Shown: positions 1-9,980, counted from the stretch's first letter. The stretch: 64,000 nt of DNA from Codonopsis lanceolata (GCA_013146195.2 CM028382.1:120913023-120977022), one strand, 5' to 3'. Notes: generated by a model not told the origin, from the sequence alone. A program made the numbers and translations.

Positions 1-255
1 ACAACTGTTACAAGGAGAATCAGAGAGCTCGCTAAGCAGGTGCATCCTATTCGCTATGTACTTTGCCCATAGCAAATAGAGGGGGGCTCACGCTCGAGGC
101 ACATTTACTTGGACTATTTGGACCTGGCAGCATATAAAGAAAAGGGATAAAATTGGTGGACTTTTGAAAAGATATTAATTATATAATAAAACGTTCTTTC
201 TCTCCTTGTTTTGCTTTATGCTATGCTAAACTCAATGCTTCTTAATTCCTTTTGA
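1..255. other. Unassigned sequence left of the first LINE
   Basis: No complete gene is visible. In frame 1 the first 23 codons are open and end in TAG at 70-72, followed by AT-rich sequence with ATATAATAAA near 180-190. This could be the last exon and 3' UTR of a truncated host gene, but I do not recognise the peptide and the window edge removes the rest. The LINE that follows is inserted just to the right. Confidence 0.15.
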
Positions 256-268
256 GTCAATCGCTTTT
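256..268. repeat. Target-site duplication, left copy (LINE at 269-1415)
   Basis: GTCAATCGCTTTT occurs here and again at 1416-1428, on either side of the LINE. The left copy runs straight into the poly-T stretch, which is the LINE's poly-A tail read on the other strand. This is the expected signature of target-primed reverse transcription. The last four T's could partly belong to the tail. Confidence 0.85.
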
Positions 269-1415
269 TTTTTTTATTTTTTTTAGGAAACAGGGACGGC
301 ACCCTGTAAAATTTTATTAAAAATTAAAGAAAGCTACAAACTTGAGGGGGACAACCAGCCTTGCCCTTATACATGGGAGGACGGAGGAGCCTGACCTCGA
401 AAAAGGAAAGTACAAAATAGATTAAGAAAAACGAAGGTAAGGGGTTTGCGAGGCATCAAGCTGAATGAGACCTCGAATCGGAAGATTAATGTCGGAGCTG
501 GACGTAAACTCTCCATCAGAAGAAGTATCGCAAGCTAAATTAGCCAAACTGTCTGCAACCTTGTTTGCCTCCCTGAAACAATGAGTAAAGGAAAATCGCC
601 CCCTTTCTTTAAGACGCTGGATGTCCCGAAAGATATAGATATGATCCCAAGGGGGAGAATGGCCAGAACAAAGACAATCAAAAAGAACTCGCGAATCAGT
701 CTCAATGGTGACCTCAGAGAGACCATGATTAACAAGCCAGCGAATACCATAATGCAAGGCACGAATCTCGGCAACCATGTTAGAGCAGCGACCATAAAAG
801 CTATAGAAGGCAAAAATAAGGCTACCAGTCGAATCCCGTAGAATCCCTCCACCACCGCTAAGCCCAGGATTACCCCTACTAGCACCATGACATTTAGTTT
901 TATTTAGTTTTAAGAAACCGGCGGAGACCACGGCTGAATTTGGATACATTTTCGCCGCTGAAGACCAGGCCGAGAGGAGAGAAGATTGGAAAGTTGATAA
1001 CCGGCTGAGCTAAGAATGAGCTTCAGGTCTGAATTAATGTTATTGATAATCACTGAAGGAGGTATTCTATCATTGTCAAAAACCGAGGAGTTACGGAACT
1101 TCCATAGATGCCAAAGAATTAAAGAGGGGAGGATAGAAAATAAGATGGAATTACCATGCAACCACCAGGCATAACAAAACTGATGAATCGGGTAAATCTG
1201 GAACGGGAAGCCCATCATGTTATGGAAGTGATGCCATATAGTAGAGGCAGTATTACTTTGGATAAAAACATGATCGAATGTTTCAACAAATCCCGATAGG
1301 CAACAAGAGCATTTTGAAGCTAACTGGAATCCTTTATGCCAAAGCCCCTCATCCAAAGGAAGACGCTTACGAAAGAGCCGCCAAGTTCATTTGGCATAAA
1401 CTTGTGCCAAGGCAC
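269..1415 (-). mobile_element. 5'-truncated plant L1-type LINE
   Basis: The element runs right to left. Its poly-A tail is the T-rich block at 265-285, followed by a 3' UTR that closely matches the UTR of the LINE ending near 62129 (shared blocks TCGAGGTCAGGCTCCTCCGT and GGCAAGGCTGGTTGTCCCCC). The coding remains cover only the zinc-binding domain after the RT (zf-RVT) and the RNase H domain of ORF2; endonuclease and RT are missing. The right end stops abruptly at 1415 and is followed by the second copy of the 13-bp duplication, so the truncation happened at insertion. The bounds are seen directly; the family assignment rests on similarity to the two other LINEs in the window. Confidence 0.88.
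422..1410 (-). pseudogene. LINE ORF2 C-terminal remnant: zf-RVT plus RNase H
   Basis: Two minus-strand frames join through a frameshift near 930. The upstream part (about 1356-910) has the zf-RVT pattern: SKCSCC, VETFDHVFIQS and the WHLWKFRN block. The downstream part (949-422) is an RNase H of the RVT_3 type: GASRGNPGLSGGGGILRD, AEIRALHYGI, ETDSR and FREANKVADSLANLA. In the frame seen here the position of the first catalytic Asp reads CHG instead of the DG of the copy near 52165, so the enzyme is probably dead. The remaining acidic positions (E in AEIRAL, D in ETDSR, D in VADSL) are kept. Without a full ORF2 this is a dead fragment. Confidence 0.85.
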
Positions 1416-1428
1416 GTCAATCGCTTTT
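1416..1428. repeat. Target-site duplication, right copy (LINE at 269-1415)
   Basis: Exact 13-base match to 256-268 (GTCAATCGCTTTT). The LINE 5' truncation point is directly before it. Confidence 0.85.
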
Positions 1429-1469
1429 ATACTCTAATAAGTTCTAGAAATGTACAATTAGTGGTGTAA

Positions 1470-2200
1470 GTGGTTCAGTTTGATTTATTTTAAAACTACA
1501 AATTAAACCCCTCTATATTGATTCTAAAAATCTCAAACCAAATCGAACTGAGTAAGATTTGGATCTGAACGTAACCACACGGTTTTGTTTAGTTTGGTTC
1601 GATTTTGTGGTTTATATAAGTTATTTTTAATCAAATTAACCAACATTAAAAATAACAATAAAAATAAATTTTTAATTTTTAATTAACATCAAAATTAAGA
1701 AATAACATATTAACAACAAATTATCTTAAAAAAAAACAATATAAATTCCAAAATTAACACAATCAATGGAAAAAATAATAGTCTCCAAGAATCTAGAGTT
1801 TGTTTGATTTAGTGTGTTTATATATATATATATATATATTTGACTAAATCAAATGTCTAGATAGATTATGTATATAAGATGATTCAAAGGTTCAAATTAG
1901 ATAACAAATGTATTATAATATTATAATAAATAAATAAAAATATATAAGTTCGTTTGGTTTGATTCGCTACCAAAAACCACGAACCGAACCGAACCGAGTG
2001 GTTTTCATTTTTTGAAATCGAAACTGAACCGTCTTCAACCAAATCGACTGGTTTGGTTTGGTTCGGTTCGGTTCAGTTTGGTTCCGTGGTTCGGTGATTT
2101 CGAACCGTCTTCAACCATTGAATCGGCGGAATTCCCTGGTTTGGCTAGTTCGGTATAACAACATTTTTTAATTTCGGTTTGGTTCCGTGGTTAGGAAATC
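1470..2200. repeat. Degenerate GGTTCGG / CCGAACC-rich interspersed repeat
   Basis: Runs of TTGGTT, GGTTCGG and their complement AACCGAACC occur at 1530-1615 and 1950-2190, around an AT-rich core holding a (TA)n run at 1820-1838. The G/T-rich and C/A-rich parts can pair, for example 1984-2000 with 2052-2075, so a foldback is possible. No coding sequence is seen. This composition is common in plant intergenic repeats and is probably a non-autonomous element, but I cannot define its ends or superfamily. Confidence 0.45.
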
Positions 2201-2350
2201 CTTAAACAACTAGTTTTAATGATTTCATTATTTGGGACCTTTTACAGAATTCCCTACTTAATGGCTAGTTTATAACAACATTTTTTAATTTAATTTAGGA
2301 AATCCTTAAACAACTAGTTTTAATGATTTCATTATTTGGGACCTTTTTAC
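2130..2350. repeat. Imperfect direct duplication, two copies of about 105-115 bp
   Basis: Copy A (2130-2245) and copy B (2248-2350) both read AATTCCCT...GGCTAGTT...TAACAACATTTTTTAATTT...AGGAAATCCTTAAACAACTAG...GATTTCATTATTTGGGACC. Copy A has the GGTTTGGTTCCGTGGTT-type repeat where copy B has a short TTTAATTT. So either the GGTTCGG repeat invaded copy A after the duplication or copy B lost it. Confidence 0.8.
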
Positions 2351-2984
2351 AACATGTTTATAATGAATAGTTTTCCATTTTTTTTGGATGCAACTACTAG
2401 TTTATAATGACTTGGTGTATTGGTTGGCCCTTATTGCAACATGTTTAAACTAGTTTCACAAAATCTTGACAAAATCTAGTTTATAATGACTTTTATCTAT
2501 TAGGACCTTAGATTAATTAAGTTTTAATGTTGCAAAACAGCAAAGTAAGTTAGGGTAGTATAATTTCCCATTACATACTTTTAATTGACTTAAATTGTAC
2601 AAGAGTTGTCAAGAAGAAACACTTTGAAGATCTGAAGAAGGTAACACGAAGAAACCAAAACAGCTAAGACTAAAGATCAAAGTACTTTGATTGAAACATC
2701 TTTGAGCATTCTCGTTTTAGTTTATGTAAGGTAAACTTAGAGTCTTTTGTTGCTATTACTATTGTTGTTAGTTAGATTAGTATAAGTATAATGCTACATA
2801 TATATGGAATTTATAAACAAAATGTACTAATATTACACATTAAGCTAGAGTTTTGGATACTTAATTCGTGATGTAAATGAATTATCTTTATACATTTTTT
2901 ATAAGGATTATATTCATAGTTGTTCACCCTACTAATTAGCAACTATAACAATAATGGGTATCTAATCTCCTACTCCGATCCCTT

Positions 2985-3106
2985 TGTAACGTCTGAGTCC
3001 GAAAGTCCAGTTCGTTACGTGTAGCCCACACACTAAGATAGTGTGTGACCACCTTATAAATCGAATACAATTCTCACATCTATCCAATATGAGATGGGGT
3101 ATTACA
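2985..3106. mobile_element. 122-bp solo LTR of a small (TRIM-like) retroelement
   Basis: The unit starts TGTAACG and ends TATTACA, so its ends are short inverted repeats TGTAA/TTACA. It is flanked on both sides by CCCTT (2980-2984 and 3107-3111), a 5-bp duplication as LTR retroelements make. An internal hairpin CACACACTAAGATAGTGTGTG lies at 3029-3049. Read on the minus strand the start TGTAATACCCCATCTCATAT resembles LTR ends of small terminal-repeat retroelements. No second LTR, primer site or internal part is adjacent, so it looks like a solo LTR. Its orientation is uncertain. Confidence 0.75.
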
Positions 3107-3111
3107 CCCTT

Positions 3112-4289
3112 TGTCTAAAAAATAAAACTTTAATTTTCAACTTTGCACATAGATTAAAAAAGATTATTAATACTATGATTCTATATATCTTGAATATTTT
3201 TTTCTTGACTAGCCGTTAATTATAACCTTACTCTTGTTATTACTTTCGAGCGGGGCAAACGAGAAAATTAGAATAGTCACCCTTAGGTTATATATTTTTA
3301 ACCAAATATAACTAAATTTTTCAGTGTTTGGTAACCATTGAAAAACATGGTAGACTATAAATCTAACTAAACATGCTAGAACCATGATTTCCAAATTTAT
3401 GATGTATCTAAAAATATGAATATAGCACTATCTTTGTATCTTCAAGTGTCATCAAAGCAACAGTTAGCATTATAAATGAAAAAGGTGGAGTGTTTATGAG
3501 GTTGGCACCTAACTATTCAATATTCCTTGAAAATGACACTCCAATAGGCTATATATACAACTTCTTGGAACCTAAATGCCTACACTAAATAAGCATTCAA
3601 CAAATGCGCCTTAGGCAGCAAAATGGTCATTGAAGAAGAAGAAGAAGATGGTGGGCAGTTTAAATTAAATATTTGTTTAATTTCTAGTTGAATTTTTTCA
3701 GTCATTGAACGTAAATCAGCTTTTCCATAGAGATCTAAGGTTTTTTTTTTAATATTCTAATTATTGATATTTAATCTTTCTTAAATCATTTACATTATGA
3801 TTTTCTTCAAATATTTCATCAGGATCGAATTAAGATGTCTTTAATCACTTCCTTTAATTTTGAGCTCTCACAGATGTTTTCCTATTTGATTCAAGTTCAT
3901 TTTAGAAACGTTTTAATTTCGTAAATATTCTTATTGGCGAAAAAAATCTCATTAATTATTGAAGAAAAAACCATTATTTAGAAATCAATTGAGGAGATAT
4001 ATATAAAAAGTCATTTTTGACAAATATTTTAAAATTTTCTTTTTCTATTATATGCATGTCTATATATATTAAATATCTTTATTTTTGACACATGTTGACG
4101 ATTGGGCTTTTTATGAACATTGGAAATTAACATTGTAAGGGTAAAATAGGTCATGCCTATTTTAGTTCTTGTTTCCCCTTTCATGGCAAAATTCATATTT
4201 GACAAGTTTTTGACATTTTTGGTATTTATATCTTTAATTAGATTTTGTTTTCCTTGGTCCTTAAGTTTACGTATTATATTTGGAAACAA
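3112..4289. other. AT-rich non-coding stretch
   Basis: I see no gene, known repeat or structural RNA here. Open frames are short and of low complexity. A (GAA)n run lies at 3636-3650. The region separates the small solo LTR from the presumed copia LTR. Confidence 0.4.
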
Positions 4290-5000
4290 AATCTTGTTAT
4301 CAATCCTCTTGCAACTGGGTATCTAGTCTCCCTCATTATATGGTAATAAAATCTAGGAGTTTGTTAAGAAGATTTTATTCCTTTACTCTAATCCTTGTTC
4401 TTGTAGGAGTCGGATTGTTTTATGTGTGTAGGAGATTGCGACATTATATAAAGAGGAGACTTGGACACGGCAGATGTGTAGAGATTAAGAGAGAAAAACC
4501 AAAGGCAGAAACTGTGTGCAGAAACCTTGAAGATCCAGAAGCTGTCCTTCTTTCCAGACGTGAAGCAGTTTTGATTGTAGCTTCTGATGTTATAACGTTG
4601 GAAGGTACATTGAGTTCTGGATTGGTTTTTGTCTTCATGTTAGGTTTTTAGGAAGTTGTTTTGTTTCTTTCCATGTTTATTATACTTGTTTTCTATGGGG
4701 TTTGTGCTCTCTAAGACGTGTTGTCTTGTGAGATTAATTGTTTTGTTTGGTTATTTCACAATACTTTTGTAAAATGATTAATCCTTTTAGTGAAATCTTT
4801 ATGGCCTTGAGGCTAGGTCTACAAGCATAGTTTTGTAGATCGTTTTGGTAATCTTTTGAGTTTTGTTTTTCTGTGTAAATTATACGTCTTCTGTTGTTTT
4901 GATTGTTTTCACCATTGTGACTTCCATTATAGCTACATCAGAAGCTACATTAGACACTCCCTTGGTTTTTCTTGAGAATCCTAGCTACTGTGTTCTTTCA
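4290..5000 (+). mobile_element. Probable 5' LTR of the copia element (left end uncertain)
   Basis: The sequence upstream of the primer-binding site at 5003 ends in CTTTCA, a plausible LTR CA end, and gag begins 58 bp later, so an LTR must end at about 5000. A TG that could start it lies near 4295, but no second LTR is present for comparison. It contains ATATAAAGAGGAGAC near 4445, a possible TATA box. A 28-base block at 4928-4955 recurs in the coding part at 7417-7444. Confidence 0.4.
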
Positions 5001-5002
5001 TT

Positions 5003-5015
5003 TGGTATTAGAGTC
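5003..5015 (+). promoter_or_regulatory. Degenerate tRNA-Met-type primer-binding site (copia)
   Basis: TGGTATTAGAGTC is two changes away from TGGTATCAGAGCC, the initiator-tRNA-Met primer site common in plant copia elements. It lies just after the presumed LTR end and upstream of gag. Confidence 0.6.
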
Positions 5016-5057
5016 TTCTCTTAACAACACTAAGAGTTGATTCTGGTAGTAGCTGTG

Positions 5058-6542
5058 ATGGATTCATAGTATGAGAATGTCGTTCGTCCTCCTACTTTGA
5101 CTAATGCAAATTATTCTATTTCGAAAGTCAAGAAGCGTATCTTCATCAAATCAATTGATGAAAGAGCGTGGCTTGCTGTTCTGAATGGTTGGAGTCCTCC
5201 TAGAACAACTGATTCTGATGGTGATTTAAATATCACTAAAGAATCTGATTGGTCTAATGAAGATAGGAATGCTGCTTCTTTTAATTCTAAAGCCTTGTCT
5301 GCTATATACAAAACACTTGATGCTAACACCTTTAGGGTTATAGCCAACTATGAGTCTGTTAAAGATGTTTGGAAGGCACTTCAGACTTTGTGTGAAGGAC
5401 CTGCCAGTGTTCGTGCCTCTAAATTAAGACTGCTTACCACACAGTTTGAAAACACTAGAATGAATGAATCAGAGGATATCATGTCATATTATGGTAGACT
5501 TCTTGACATGTCTAACTCTGCTCTTGCTTTAGGTGATCCCATCACAAATGAACGTCTTGTTAGCAAGATGATGCGAACTCTGCCTGAATGGTTTAATGTC
5601 AAAATATGTGCTATAGAGGAAGCACATGATATTGACAAAATGAGTTTTGAAAGATTGGTTGGTATCCTTCAAAACTTTGAATTGAACCTGAATGATCAAA
5701 TCAAACAAAAAGGCAAAGGGGCATCATCTTCTACTCCTATTGCGAAAAACATTGCTATGCCTGCTCATATGGATATCTCTTCTGATTTGCTTGATATTCA
5801 AAGAGATATTGATGAGTCTGATTTTGGAGAAGAGTCTATAGCTCTTTTGACTACTAAATTTAAATTTTTTTTGAAAACAAAGAGTCAAAATAGAACTTCA
5901 TCATCAAGATCCAAAAACACTTTCAAACCTGATTCTGGTAAATTTGTTCCCAAGGAAAATTCTTTTCAAACACCAGAAAAACCTTTCACAGATCCTTTTG
6001 GTTCAAAATTTTCTTACAATGGGAAGAATATTGACTCCATTCAATGTAGGGAATGCCAATGATATGGTCATTATGCAAACCAATGTGCAAGCACTCTAAG
6101 GAAGAAGGGTTTAAACTTTTCAGCAACTTTGAGTGATATTGATGGAGAAGATCCAGGAGATCTTATCACTCTCACTGCTGTATATGATTCCGAAACTGAC
6201 TGTGCAGGTCGTCTGTCCAATGTAGCTTCCAATGTAGCTATATCAGAAGATGCAGTGGACAGAAACACGGAAGATCATTGTTGCTTTAATTCCACTGTCA
6301 CAAAAAATGGTGAAGATTCAGATTCAGACCTGCTGCAAGGTTACAAAGAACTCTACAAGGATTGGGAGAAGCGAGCTTATCAAGTTATATTTCTTGGAAA
6401 AGCAAACGAGCTGCTGAAGAAGGCCAATGAAGAACAGAAGGATTGTATTATAAGGCTGGAAAGTTTGTTAAGTAAGAAAGACATTGAGATCGAAGGATTA
6501 AAAGAGCAGATCACTCAAGCCAATGAAACCATGGCTAAATAG
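5058..6542 (+). pseudogene. Copia gag (SIRE/Maximus-like), broken
   Basis: Gag coats element RNA in cytoplasmic particles. A start ATG at 5058 is followed after three codons by TAG (5067); from there the frame is open to 6060. The UBN2-type gag core is clear (WLAVLNGW, FRVIANYESVKDVWKALQ, SKLRLLTTQFENTRM, LPEWFNVK). A zinc knuckle CRECQ-*-YGHYANQC at 6045-6091 carries an in-frame TGA inside the knuckle. The frame resumes at about 6129 with an acidic, coiled-coil-like stretch ending at TAG 6540. At least two stops make it a pseudogene. The lineage is inferred from the gag style and the second knuckle downstream. Confidence 0.8.
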
Positions 6543-6560
6543 AACTCAAGTCAACAAAAA

Positions 6561-6992
6561 ATGGATGAGATGCTCAATTCAGGTAAGTCTGGTAAGTCAG
6601 GTATTGGTTTTGTACCAAAGATGTTTGTGAGAGAGGGTGAAGGTACTTCTGAACCAAAACAGCCCACGCAAAATTTTCAAAATCCAAATCTCTTTGAAAA
6701 ACCAAAATCAAGTAAGAAAAATTTTGGTGTGTCATTTTTGCCATAAACCTGGTCATATTAAACCATTCTGTTTTCTGAAAAAGGTTATTTATGAGGAAGA
6801 AGTAAGGCGGGCTTTCTTGGTTAAAAATCAGATGCAGCATCGAATGCAACAACCAATGCAGAATCCAATGCAGCAACATTGGAAGTCACATTCGAAGCTA
6901 CATCAGAAGTCACACTCACAGAAATAGCAACCTAAAACCTTTAAATAGATGTGGGTTCCCAAAGGCAGTAATAACAAAGGGAAATAGGGTCT
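6561..6992 (+). pseudogene. Copia gag C-terminus with second zinc knuckle
   Basis: Overlapping frames carry a Lys/Asn/Gln-rich linker, then CHFCHKPGHIKPFC (about 6733-6774), a CX2CX4HX4C knuckle of the kind SIRE-type elements have as CHxCxxxGHIRPxC. A Met/Gln-rich stretch follows (RMQQPMQNPMQ). Frameshifts near 6720 and stops at 6925 and 6946 break it. Protease and the integrase core, which should come next, are absent. Confidence 0.65.
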
Positions 6993-7618
6993 TTTTAAGA
7001 CCAGGTAGCACCATGACACCTTATGAAATCTTGCTAGGAAAGAAACCGAAATTAAAATATTTTCATGTTTTTGGGTGTGTGTGCTATCTTCTCAATGATA
7101 GATATCATCTTTCTAAATTTGATTCTAAAAGTGACAAGTGTGTTTTCATATGCTACTCCACTAATAGTCGTGCATACAGAGTCTTTAATCTTAGGACTAA
7201 AACTATCATGGAGTCTCTGAATATTGTCTTTGATGATATAACAGATCTTTGCCACAAAACCATTGAGGATGATATTTCAATAATTCTTGATTTTGGAGAT
7301 CACAGTTCAGAACCTGAATCTGAAACCAGTAAACCTGTACCTAAGCAGACAAAACCTGAATATCTAGGAAGTCCAGTGGATGTGATTCAGAATGTGACTC
7401 CTAATGTAGTTCTGAATATAGCTACATCAGAAGCTACATTGGACAGAAACTTGGCAGATGATGAAGCAGGCTCAGAACAAGCAGAAACTCAGTCCAGTTT
7501 GATTGATCATGGGCATGATATTCCTAACAAAATTCAGAAAGTGCATCCCACTTCACAGATCATAGGTAATGTACATGATGGGGTGTCAACAAGAAGAAAA
7601 GGTAAGGTAGACTATTGA
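6993..7618 (+). pseudogene. Copia integrase C-terminal part, truncated
   Basis: The frame begins inside the integrase at VFLRPGSTMTPYEILLGKKPKL (given here in pieces: RPGST, MTPYEILLGK) and continues with YFHVFGCVCYLLNDR and CVFICYSTNSRAYRVFN, the normal end of a copia integrase. The HHCC and DDE core and the protease are missing: the text jumps from the gag tail to this point near 6985-6995. The rest (to TGA 7616) is a Glu/Ser-rich linker that includes ATSEATLDRN. Not functional. Confidence 0.8.
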
Positions 7619-8331
7619 AAACTTGCTTGCTTGTCTACTTTAGAATATGAAGAAATTCATGCCTCTTGTTTTGTGTCTACCATTGAACCCAATAATGTAC
7701 ATGAAACCCTAAAAGATGAGTGTTAGATAAATGTCATGCAAGAAGAACTTGATCAATTTGCTAAAAATGATGTTTGGTATCGTGTTCCTAGACCCACTTC
7801 TGTGAATGTTATTGGAACAAAATGGATTTTCAAAAACAAATCAAATGAAGTGTGAGAAATAGTAAGAAACAAAGCAAGACTTGTGGCTCAAGGTTATATA
7901 CATGTTGAGGGGGTGGATTTTGATGAAACCTTTGCTCCTGTTGACCGCATTGAGTTCATACATCTGCTTCTTGTCATTGCATGTTTTCTTGATATTACTC
8001 TTCAACAAATGGATGTGAACAGTGCCTTTTTAAATGGTATTCTTGAAGAAGAAGTTTTTGTGGAACAACCAAAAGGTTTTGAGGATCCCCATAAACATAA
8101 TCATGTTTTTTAGTTAAAAAAGGCCTTGTATGGGAGACTTATAGACCATTTTTTGAAAAGTGGGTTTAAAAGGGGAGAGGTGGACAAAACTCTTTTTATT
8201 CAAAAACAAGATAAACACATTTTGATAGCACATATTTATGTTGATGACATTGTGTTTGGATCCACCTCCAAGTCCTTGGAAAAAGAATTTGGGAGTTGCA
8301 TGACTTCCACTTTTGAGATGCGTATGGTAGG
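7619..8331 (+). pseudogene. Copia reverse transcriptase, 5' half, cut by a gypsy insertion
   Basis: Motifs appear in order: EELDQFAKNDVW, GTKWIFKNK, NKARLVAQGY, DFDETFAPVDR, LDITLQQMDVNSAFLNGILEEEVFVEQPKGF, LKKALYG, and IYVDDIVFGSTS (about 8235-8270), the YVDD active site. In-frame stops fall at 7724, 7853 and 8111. The frame ends in STFEMRMVG, where a copia RT would continue, because the Tat-type LTR starts at 8332. The missing second half of RT and the RNase H are nowhere in this window. Confidence 0.88.
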
Positions 8332-8507
8332 TGTAGACACCCCAATTTCGTACCCCTGGTATGTGACTGACATAAAATATCAAGAACTGTTAAAACTTAA
8401 CAAATGTCAAGTTACAGGAGTAAAAAATGCGAAAAGAAAAGCAGGATGCGCGAAACAGTGAACTGCAGGGAGTAAAAGTGCAAAAAATGGAACTTGAATA
8501 GTGTGCA

Positions 8508-8545
8508 TGGTGCCGCACCAAGGCCCCTTGGTGCCGCACCAAGGG
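8508..8545 (+). promoter_or_regulatory. Paired palindromes upstream of the Tat LTR TATA box
   Basis: TGGTGC-C-GCACCA (8508-8520) is followed by CCCTTGGTGC-C-GCACCAAGGG (8525-8545), which has perfect 10-bp arms and a 1-base loop. A partial third copy CCTTGGCCGCACCA follows (8549-8562). The pair lies about 136 bp upstream of the TATA box. It could be a dimer binding site or a hairpin; the role is unknown. Confidence 0.75.
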
Positions 8546-8680
8546 TCTCCTTGGCCGCACCACGCTACTTACTGTAGCTTGTCTCAGAAGATGGAAGGTA
8601 CAACTTTTGAAGCTCAAGGTACAAGTTGCTGATGTAGGCTGAACAAATGCGAGAATTCCAGTCGTGTCCTACTCCCTCAC

Positions 8681-8704
8681 TATAAATAGAAGCCTTCGGC
8701 TTCT
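8681..8704 (+). promoter_or_regulatory. TATA box and downstream hairpin of the Tat LTR
   Basis: TATAAATA (8681-8688) is followed at once by GAAGCC-TTC-GGCTTC (8690-8704), a perfect 6-bp-arm hairpin. The other Tat LTR has TATAAATA at 46436 followed by GAGACCCCGGCCTCTC, so the arrangement is kept while the bases differ. Transcription probably starts shortly after. Confidence 0.7.
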
Positions 8705-9637
8705 CATTTCAGTTGTTCATTTCCGCGATTAAAAATCACAACGAAGCTCTGCTCCTTCGTCTTCAACGATAATATTAGTACGAGAGGTGCGAGATAGGTG
8801 AGTGGAAGCCCCTAAAATTTCCAAACCCCGTCCAAACTCCGCCAAAATAAATATCCATAGGTTATAAGTGATCCCTAGCCTAGTTGTTAGGTATCCACCT
8901 CACTTCCCCGGTCCAAAAATCCCCAAAGTAAGCTGTTACTCTACCCGAGTAACGAGCTGAAAAACCAAAAAACTAAACCAAGGTTCTGCCCAACCAAAAA
9001 GGCCAAAACCTACCCAAATAAGTTGTCACTCTGCCCGAGTTGACAAGCCCGAACTCTCAGAAATAAGCAGTCACTCTGCCCAAATCAAAACAACAACCAC
9101 ACAACAAAAGACTCCCTCTTCCTGAAGGACAGTGTGAGCACACCACCGCTCTAAATGGTAAAGCCTTTAAGGGCGTTGTTTATTTCATTTATTTTATCTT
9201 TCTTTTTTTATTTATTTTTAAAGTTGTTATTTAAATCCGGCACAATGTAGCCAATATAAGCCGTTGTGCTGCCCAGATTAGAATATGAAATTAATATTAT
9301 GTAAAAGAGCCGTTATAATGACCAAATATTTTTAAATATGTCTGTAATTATTGTAAGGAAATGGCTGTGAGTCCGTAAATAATGTAGCCATGGATGTATT
9401 TGTTTTAATTTCCTGTCTTTTAATACTTTATTTATTTGCGAAATAAATATATGAATAAGCATACTTCAGCCAAAAACCATTTTTGAGACCGAAAGGGCGA
9501 GTTGGGTGCCTAGCACCTTCCCAACTCGTAACTTAGCCTCCGAACCCGTTTTCTTTTTCGCTGGTTTATTTTTCTTTTCTTTGGTTTTGCTTTATTTGCC
9601 TTTAAATAAAGATGACGACTCTAAAACTTTCAGATTC

Positions 9638-9980
9638 AGTGGGGCCTCGCAACACTCCTTTTTTGCACTTTCCCATTCTCCCCTAAAAAAGGGGAGAAAT
9701 GGGAATGGAAGGGTGATGTATTCCCATATACTGGTATCCCCTAAACAAGAGATAACTTGATGCGGGAAACCCAAAGCTCCCATAGTAATCTGAATGGGCC
9801 ATAAGACTATTTTTTAATAAAATCCATAGTGGGGGCGTCGCAATATCCTTTTTTGCACTTTTCTGTTTTCCCCTGAAAAAGGAAAAATGGGAATGAAAGG
9901 GTAATGCATTCCATATCCTGGTATCCCCTAAAAAAGGGATAACTTGATACGGGAAGCCATAAGTTCCCATATTGGATACA
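9638..9980 (+). repeat. Tandem duplication inside the Tat LTR (about 190-bp period)
   Basis: Two copies (about 9638-9784 and 9828-9976) share GTGGGG-CTCGCAA, CCTTTTTTGCACTTT, ATGGGAATG-AAGGGT, CTGGTATCCCCTAAA and GATAACTTGAT-CGGGAA. The other Tat LTR has the same duplication (47379-47530, 47568-47720), so it predates both insertions. Confidence 0.75.

Noticed and set aside
4280..4651. Membrane-protein-like frame with hydrophobic stretch
   Set aside because: It overlaps the presumed copia LTR, shows no family motif, and its composition is typical of T-rich DNA.
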